Positions 56,875 to 64,000 of a stretch of DNA of 64,000 bases are shown piece after piece. Position numbers and translations under genes: made by a program. The notes beneath the pieces are model-generated. The model searched no databases and was not told where the DNA came from. It was given only the letters and a program-made list of their open reading frames with translations. Source of the DNA: Humulus lupulus (Eukaryota > Streptophyta > Magnoliopsida > Rosales > Cannabaceae). The stretch is taken from contig NC_084794.1 of the NCBI RefSeq assembly GCF_963169125.1, positions 76,047,665 through 76,111,664 of the forward strand, written 5' to 3'. Position 1 is the stretch's first letter; each line of letters begins with the position of its first letter.

Positions 56875-59208
56875 TGTAACGCCCTGGTTACCCCAGAACA
56901 GTTACAGTGAGCGATGAACCGGAAATTTGACTGGCTACCCGAGTCCTTTGGTTAAAAACGTGCTTCTAAGTGTTATTAACAAGCTAAGATAGAAAACTAA
57001 TCAAAAGGAAAAGATATATTTTATTTAAAACATAAAACTGTTCATTGGCCCATAAAAAACATTTACAAGTTATTTACAACTCAAAATGGTCATTACTGTT
57101 TCAAATTTACAAACCCGCTGTCCTAAGCGGCAAAAAAAATAGGGTAAACCCCTCGTTCCTCTGAGAACTCCTTGGTCGTGGCGGTCAAGCGGCCGCATAT
57201 GTACACATCACCACCTAAGCCCTCCACTCAAGGCTGGGTGAGATTTTCTTTCCCTTTACCTACACCACATAGCACCCATAAGCCAAGGCACAGCAAGAAA
57301 ACACAATATAGCATGATATAATATCAACAATGATCATAATAATCATTCAGGACTTTCAGTATAAAACAGGTAAGTGACAGTCGCAAAAGTCACTAAGATG
57401 GGTACAACTTCCTTTAGACATGTGACGATATAGTCACCGGGGCTTAACAGATATGTGAACCTTTCACTAGCTTAAACAAGATAGGTGCATGATGACTAGT
57501 CACCAACATAACCTTCCTCGTGACTCTAGAGTCATAACTATGGAACACTGTTCCGTAGCCATGTGACAAGCAGTCACATAGGCCTTTGGCCCTGGCTCTG
57601 AGTAATTAGTCTTAGACTAGCCAAGTGATTATAAGATTCATTGACCTTAGGGTTGGTCCAGCGTTAATGCCTTAGAGTCATTCAACGGTAATATCGATTA
57701 GATCTAATCTTCATTCGGCCCTGCGTTCAGGACTCTTATGCCGTTTCTGACTTTTAGGTCAGTATCCCTGACTAGTCAGTACCATAGACAAGTAAACAAT
57801 AACCGCTAGCATTTAATATGCAATCAATGTCCACATTTATCAATCAACATGCCTCAAAAACAATCATGCATGTCATATACAAAGAGTGCAGTTTTCTTAC
57901 CTCAGGTTCGAGCGAGAAATAATATAAGAACGACCCTTGAGAATGATCAACATTTAGATTCCTTAGCGGTTACCTAATCATAACCAATTGGAAACCATTA
58001 ATAAAGTAAATCAACGAATGGTCACAATCTAAACCACACTCCCAGGATCAATCCCTCACTCTCGGGGCTCTCAATCTACTCAAAAGGGGTAAAGGAACCA
58101 ACCCCTAAGCCTTAAAAACCATCTTGAGCCGTAAAAATAACATCCCCCTAAATTGACCTAGTGCCTAGGCACTGCCAACTAGCGCTGGGGCATTGCCCCA
58201 GAAACAGAGAGGGCTATTCTCTGCCCTACATAGCGCTGGGGTGCTAGCTTCAGACCAGCAACACCTCTGATTTTCCCTCCTTGCGATTCCCCTTGAAACC
58301 AACCTTCCAAACCAATCCCAAACCTTCCCAAAACATCCAATTCGACCCCTAAAACTTATCTACATCACACCCTCATCAAAACCCAATCAATCTTACAGAA
58401 AACTCCCATTAATTCCAACTATCCACATCATAATCTATAGGCTGAAAACTAAAAGAAAAACAGAGTATAACTTAAAATTTATGGATGATTTCTTACCTCA
58501 AGCTAGTTTTGAATCCTCCTAAATGGATGAACTAAGTCTATAACCTCCAAGCTTTGATTTCCAAGTTTGATTCTTCAATTTGGGACCAAAAACTTCAAAG
58601 GAAGATAGAGGGAAGATGATGTACGTGAAGAAGAAGTGAGGGCTTTGTTTTGTTCTTAATGTTTCTACAACCAACTAAGTCATACATATCACAAGCCAAA
58701 TGACCTTAATTCCCCTAGGTCAAATAAAAGCTTCCAAAGTCTCCCAAGGGTAAAATCGTCATCTTCCACCTATTTCGTTAATCATAATTAACGCTCTCAA
58801 ATTCCCGCTATTCTCAATATTCCCAAATACCAATAATTCATATCCCGTTACCCTTTTATTCCCGGCAACCCTCTAATCATTAAAACATCTTGAGACTCAC
58901 CCCGAGCCTCGAACTTAATCCCGTTATGACTAAACCGCTACTTAATATTCAAAGATCGTCTCATGTCGAATAGCTCGAACAAATCCACATGATAATGTGG
59001 CCTCAACAATATATCACCGACATGCATACAAATATACAATTACGCCATGTCATGAAATGTGGACCCACATGCATGCATTTAACATCATATTATAATATAA
59101 TTCACATAAAAATGCATATATTCATTTAATGGTATAATTAAACAGTTATGGCCCTCCTGGCCTACTAATCCAGCCATTAAACCGCATTAGGGATTTCAGG
59201 GCATTACA
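56875..59208 (-). repeat. 3' LTR of element E, copy L6
   Basis: 2334 bp. In the minus sense it starts TGTAATGCCCTGAAATCCC and ends CCAGGGCGTTACA. It directly follows the polypurine tract. The five bases at its left (56870-56874, GGTGT) are the expected target duplication. It is very similar to L1. Confidence 0.9.
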
Positions 59209-59225
59209 ACTATCCCCTCCTTACA
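59209..59225 (-). promoter_or_regulatory. Polypurine tract of element E
   Basis: The minus strand reads TGTAAGGAGGGGATAGT immediately before the LTR start TGTAATGCC. Confidence 0.8.
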
Positions 59226-59555
59226 GAAATTTCTTCCTCGAAATTTACCTGAATAGCTCGGGATTCTGACTCTGCATATCTGACTCTAGCTCCCAGGTCG
59301 CTTCCTCGACCTTGTTGTTCCTCTACAATACCTTAACCAAAGGTATCGTCCTATTCCTGAGGACCTTATCCTTTCTGTCGAGTATCTGAACTGGCTGCTC
59401 CTCAAAGGAGAGATCTGGCTCAAGCTCCAGATCTTCATAGCTCAAAATATGATTCACATCAGATACATACCTCCGAAGAGCTGAAACATGAAATACATTA
59501 TGCACGGCTGACAATGCCGGAGGCAAAGCCAATCTGTAAGCCACCTGACCAATCC
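59226..59555 (-). pseudogene. Integrase C-terminus and chromodomain of element E
   Basis: The minus strand reads GQVAYRLALPPALSAVHNVF, then HVSALRRY, and ends in a chromodomain-like tail (LVKVL, stop, RNNKVEEATWELESDM, NPELF). The stop TAG at about 59320 replaces the usual Trp of the VLW motif. Plant chromovirus integrases carry such a domain, thought to direct insertion into heterochromatin. The sequence continues at 62003 after removal of solo LTR L7, which splits the text ILERI and GQVAYR. Confidence 0.8.
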
Positions 59556-62002
59556 TGTAACGACCCAAATTCCCTAATAAGGTTTAGGACCTTGATTAGG
59601 AGGCCGGGAGGGCCATAATTGATTTATTGTGCTATTATATGATTATATGCATGATTATGTGGGTCATATTATTATATGATGATAAAGGCATGCATGGGGT
59701 TATATACTCTGTTGTGAGGGTATTTTGGTAATTTGGCTCACTGAGAGCGTAATTGCATACTTATGTGTATACTGGTAGGTTAATGTTGAGACCACATTAT
59801 TATGTGGGTATGTCTGCAGCTTGTGGCTTGAGGCGATCCTAACAAGCGGTTTAGCGGGAAAGTCACAGCGGGGATTTATACCCGGCTCGGTGTGAGCCTG
59901 GGGATGTATCTGGGAATTTAGAGAATATATTGGAGATGATTTGGTATTGTGAAATATAATTGGTGACTAACTAGATGATGGGAATTAAGTGGTAAATATT
60001 TAAGACACTTGAGGAATTAGTGGGAATCGGGAGCAATGACTAAAATGCCCTTAGAATGTTTAAAGGTTTAGTTATTATTGGGAGGGCAAGGTGGTCATTT
60101 GGCTTACTTAAGGTTAGGCTATATTCTGCTTTTTGATGTTAGTGGAGGTTGTAGATAAACCTAGAAACTTAAGGAAAAGAAGAAGGAAAGAAAGAAAAAA
60201 ACAGAACACTTAGAGTTATCTCACTCTCTCTCATTCGGCTGGGTCATCTCTTCACCATTCCTTGTGGGTTTTGGAGCTGGAATTCTAGAGCAAGCTCAGG
60301 ATGGAGCTTAGGGCTAGGGACTTTGGTGAAGCTTGAAGAACTAGCATAATTAAGCCAGTCAATTAAGGGATATGAACCTGAGGAGTTGAAGGGCTTGAAG
60401 CTGGTTGGATGCTAGAACGATTCTACAGCTGCGGTAAGGATTAATTTGAAGTTTGATGGTTGAATTTGAGAGTTTTCATGGCTGGTTTTGAGTTTGTGGG
60501 TTTGAAATTTCAGAAGTTGGAATTGGGATTTTGGTGAGTCTTAGGCTGGATTTTTGGTTGGGTTGTGTTGTCTAAATCATTCTAATGTTGTTATTATTAA
60601 TTGGTTTTGAGTTGGGGGCTTTAGGATGGCTTTAGGTGAGGTTTAGAGATTGAAAATGGTGGTTTTTTCTGGGTTCGAAGGGTCGGGCCGCGGCATGGTT
60701 CTTGGTGAGCCGCGGCCCTTCGATGTTGTGGCATGCTGAGGAAGGAGGGCGGGCCGCGGCATGGTCCAAGCAATGCCGCGGCCCTTACCTGTTTTTGTGC
60801 CCATGTAGGGTTCTGTCAGGGGCCATGCCGCGGCATGGATGGCCCATGCTGCGGCGCTTAAGGGATTTTGGGATTTTGAGATTTTAGGCTTGGGAATTTA
60901 ACCTAAGGTGCTCGGGGTTGAGTCTTTTACCATATTTGGTGAAGTTCAATGTTCTGAGGACTAGAACTTGGTTTAGAAGCTCATTTAAGATTGTTAATGG
61001 TATCCTTTATCTTGGTTGTGACTAGGTGCTAAGCTAGGGCTCGGGGATCGGATCGCGCTCAAGGAGCATCGCTAATAACTAGCTCGTTTGAAAGCCAAAG
61101 GTAAGAAAGCTGCACCTGATTATGTGGCTAGGTTGGGACTAAGTGTTCCCTATGTTTGTATGCATTTTTATGTGAATGTGTTTAACCATGTGGACACGAT
61201 GGGACTAAGAGCTCCCTACACTTGTATATCATGTCATGAGATGGTATTATTATGCCATGGGACATGCGATAACCGACCTAAGAGTGTCGGAGTCAATATT
61301 TGCGCACAGGGCGCGGCTCGGCCACTGGTAGCTGAGGCAGCTTATCTATCACTGAGCTCGGTTAAGCTGGCTGGAGTCAGTGAGTATTACACTGGGGGCG
61401 GCCCAAGAGAGCCGAAGACAGTGTATTAAATAGAGGGTGTGACTAAGGGCGCTGACCCTGAATATCATTTGATGATGTGATGAACTGTTGACTATGATTG
61501 TAAATATTGTGTTATGAACTGTTGAATTCCTGGTTGTGCATTGTGAAATATTTGATAAATGATGTTGATCTTGCTATGTTATCATGCTTTCTTGCTGGGC
61601 CTCGGCTCACGGGTGCTACGTGGTGCAGGAAAAGGCAAGGATAAGCTGAATCAACCATGAGTTGGAGAGCTCTGGGGGCGAGGTGTACATTGTCAGCTGC
61701 TCGGCCGCCACGGTCGAGGAATTGTACAGGGACGGAAACCTAAAATATATATTTTGCCATTAGAGTGGCTTGAATTATTTGTAACTCTTGGAATTTGTTG
61801 TAACTAAGACATCCGAACCCTGTTTTGAGTTTCCATGTAGTAAACTGCCATTTTAATGAAAATAGCCTGTTTGTGACCAAAATCTTTTATTCCTAATCTG
61901 TTGATGACATTGAATTCACACTTTGTTTAAATAACTTGATTAGCAAGTCTTGCACTATTTTAAACACACAGTGTAACGGTCTTGGTTATCCAGGGCGTTA
62001 CA
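59556..62002 (+). mobile_element. Solo LTR of the long chromovirus family, copy L7
   Basis: 2447 bp, TGTAACGACCCAAATTCCC to CCAGGGCGTTACA. It has the exact 5-bp duplication AATCC (59551-59555 and 62003-62007). It interrupts E's integrase on the opposite strand. It has several GCCGCGGC motifs at 60685-60860. The 113-codon open frame at 61088-61429 has no domain. Confidence 0.92.
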
Positions 62003-62870
62003 AATCCTCTCCAGGATCTCAAATGGGGCTACAAATCTAGGGCTCAGCTTGCCCTTCTTCCCAAACCTTCTCACCCCTTTCCATGGCGAGACTCTAAGGA
62101 AGACATAGTCTCCCACTTGAAACTCCACGTTCCTGCGCTTGGGATCTGCATAGCTCTTCTATCTACTCTAATAAGCAAGCATCCGAGCTCTAATCTTCTC
62201 AATCGCCTCACTGGTCCTCTGAACCGCCTCAGGACCCAAGTATCTCCTTTCACCTGTCTCATCCCAATGAATGGGAGATCTGCACTTCCTACCATACAAC
62301 ATCTCATAAGGTGCAACTCCAATGGTAGACTGATAACTGTTGTTGTAGGAGAACTCTATCAAAGGTAGATACTTACTCCAAGATCCACCAAAGTCCAGCA
62401 CACATGGTCGCAGCATGTCTTCCAATATCTGGATCGTCCTCTCAGATTTCCCATCTGTATGAGGATGATATGTAGTACTGAACTTCAATTATGTATCCAT
62501 GGCCTTCTGTAAACTCCCCCAGAACTTGGAAGTAAGAGAAGGGTCCCGATCCGACACGATCAACCTCGGCGCTCCATGAAGGCGCACGATCACTCTCACA
62601 TAAAGATCTGCATACTGGTCAACTGTATAAGTAGTCCTCACTGGCAGAAAGTGAGCTGACTTGGTGTAGCGATCCACTATCACCCAAATAGAATCATGCT
62701 GACTAACAGTCTTGGGTAAGCTCACCACGAAATCCATCGTGATTTCTTCCCACTTCCATTCTGGGATATCCAGAGGCTGCAATAACCATGCCGGCCTCTG
62801 ATGCTCAGCCTTGACCTGTTGACATACTCCACTACATCTCTCTTCATCCCTGGCCACCAATACAATGATC
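62003..62870 (-). pseudogene. Integrase core of element E
   Basis: The minus frames are 62489-62860 ([46 protein letters not shown]) and 62168-62488 (FSTTYHPHTDGKSERTIQ, SYNNSYQSTIGVAPYEMLYG). The catalytic D, D and E are all in place. Frames are separated by a stop at about 62489 and another at about 62165. It ends at L7, beyond which the C-terminal part follows at 59555. The product integrates element cDNA. Confidence 0.85.
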
Positions 62871-63570
62871 TCACATCCTGATACATCTTCGTGGTGCCTG
62901 GATGCAAAGAGTAAGGTGTAGTATGAGATTCATCCAGAATCTCTCGCCTCAAAGCAGTGTCTAACATAAAACGTATCTGCCCCTTATATCTCAACAAGCC
63001 TAACTCAGACATTGTATAATCTCTAGATTCTTTAGCCAGAACATCCTCTCTGATCTTGATCAGTTGTGGATCACTCAGCTGACCCTCCTTGATTCTCTCC
63101 AACAGTGTAGACTGTAGCGTAATATTAGCCAACTGGCCCACCAGCAACTCTATACCAGCTCTGGTCATATCATCTGCTAACTCTCTGGCTATCAGCCTCA
63201 TGCCATAAATCTGTTCCGGACCTTTCCGGCTTAAAGCATCAGCTACCACGTTGGCTTTTCCTGGATGATACAAAATCTTGCAGTCATAATCTTTCACTAA
63301 CTCCAGCCAACACCTTTGTCTCATATTCACATCTTTCTGGGTGAAGAAGTATTTCAGGCTCTTGTGGTCTGTATTGATCTCACACTTCTCTCCATAAAGA
63401 TAATGCCTCCATATCTTCAAAGCAAAGACCACAGCCGCCAACTCTAAATCATGAGTGGGATATCTCTTTTCATACTCCTTCAACTGACGAGAAGCATAAG
63501 CAATTACCTTCTCTGATTGCATCAGAACACAGCCCAAACCCTGATGAGAAGCATCACAATAAATCACAAA
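62871..63570 (-). pseudogene. RNase H and integrase zinc region of element E
   Basis: One frame (62722-63567) carries RNase H ([61 protein letters not shown]), a linker, and the integrase N-terminal zinc region ([17 protein letters not shown]). After [10 protein letters not shown] the frame shifts before the last Cys pair. A TAG stop at 63568-63570 separates it from RT. RNase H removes the RNA template. Confidence 0.85.
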
Positions 63571-64000
63571 CTTCTCCTAATCTGTCAGAAGACTCAGAAT
63601 CGAAGCTGTAATCAATCTCTGCTTCAGTTCCTGGAAGTTTTTCTCACACTTATCTGACCACACAAATTTCTGACTCTTGCGTGTCAGCTCAGTCAATGAA
63701 GTAGCAATCTTTGAGAACCCTTCCACGAAACGCCTATAATAACCTGCCAATTCAAGGAAACTTCTAACCTCAGAAGCATTCTTGGGCCTTAGCCAATCTC
63801 TGACCGCTTCAATCTTTGCTGGATCTACTTTAATCCCCTATTTACTGACAATGTGCCCAAGAAAGGATACCTGAGATAACCAGAACTCACATTTCTTGAA
63901 CTTTGCAAACAATCTGTGTTCCCTCAGTCTCTGTAGAACCAACCTTAGATGCAGCTCATGCTCTGACTCAGTCTGAGAATATACCAGAATATCATCGATG
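63571..64000 (-). pseudogene. Reverse transcriptase C-terminal part of element E
   Basis: It reads from the window edge: IDDILVYSQ (RT active site, both Asp present), then [23 protein letters not shown], a stop, GIKVDPAKI, and [14 protein letters not shown]. The stop is a TAG at about 63838. The rest of RT, protease and gag lie beyond 64000. This is standard chromovirus RT. Confidence 0.85.

Larger units (their letters stand above)
56875..64000 (-). mobile_element. Chromovirus (Tekay-like) Ty3/gypsy element E, 5' end off window
   Basis: From left: 3' LTR 56875-59208, polypurine tract 59209-59225, chromodomain and integrase end, solo LTR L7, integrase core, RNase H, and reverse transcriptase running off the window. 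A chromodomain after integrase and LTRs over 2 kb point to the Tekay/Del group. Stops occur in the chromodomain, RT and RNase H junctions. It gives the long LTR family its identity. Confidence 0.85.

Noticed and set aside
61088..61429. 113-codon open frame in solo LTR L7
   Set aside because: Not recognisable, and the matching interval in other LTR copies is not open.

Overview
The window is plant nuclear DNA, almost certainly from a eudicot with a repeat-rich genome. It is a deep nest of LTR retrotransposons in AT-rich intergenic sequence. I found no intact host gene, no rRNA or tRNA gene, no CRISPR array and no bacterial or organellar segment. Retroelement domains typical of plants (Tat-lineage gypsy with a second RNase H, chromovirus integrase with a chromodomain, Ty1/copia) and TATAAATA promoters in LTRs support this. 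A Rosales origin is only a guess.

Layout. (1) 1-10264: Tat-type gypsy element A on the minus strand (3' tandem repeats, pol, gag, primer site, 5' LTR). A 2.35 kb solo LTR (562-2912, TSD GTTAC) interrupts its 3' repeats. (2) 10265-12482: most of another LTR of that solo-LTR family, apparently the right part of a copy split by A. (3) 12483-13472: 3' end and LTR of plus-strand Tat element C, which that LTR had entered. (4) 13473-14720: AT-rich, unassigned. (5) 14720-19091: decayed Ty1/copia element on the plus strand, cut off inside RNase H. (6) 19092-31057: nearly complete Tat element B on the minus strand. Between its 3' LTR and pol it carries an antisense, intron-containing additional gene and a 122-bp tandem array. 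(7) 31058-37889: AT-rich, with CACTA-like ends, a 235-bp tandem duplication and a CT-rich possible first exon of a minus-strand transcript. (8) 37890-43310: LTR and gag of Tat-like element D, with gag split by two LTR insertions. (9) 43557-46277: 2.7 kb solo LTR with TSD TTAAT. (10) 46278-54864: AT-rich sequence with a 0.7 kb MULE-like TIR element, a decayed CACTA-like element, a MITE-like element and a short coding-like minisatellite. (11) 54865-64000: an LTR of the same long family entered by chromovirus (Tekay-like) element E on the minus strand. E's own 3' LTR is 56875-59208, and its integrase is split by another solo LTR (59556-62002, TSD AATCC). The window ends at E's reverse-transcriptase active site.

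How it fits together. The 2.3-2.7 kb LTR family is identified by E: the same sequence sits directly beside E's polypurine tract. Seven copies are present: three complete solo LTRs with exact 5-bp target duplications, one with a 4-bp match, one E 3' LTR and two partial copies. The Tat elements A, B and D share the 18-20 bases after the LTR, and A and B share domain order. Most pol and gag genes carry stops or frameshifts, and B has a changed RT active site (YVED), so few could move on their own. The most interesting material is in the non-canonical parts of the Tat elements: the spliced antisense gene with its own TATA box in B, a second polypurine tract between pol and the tandem repeats, and a shared quasi-palindromic core in the otherwise different repeats of A and B.
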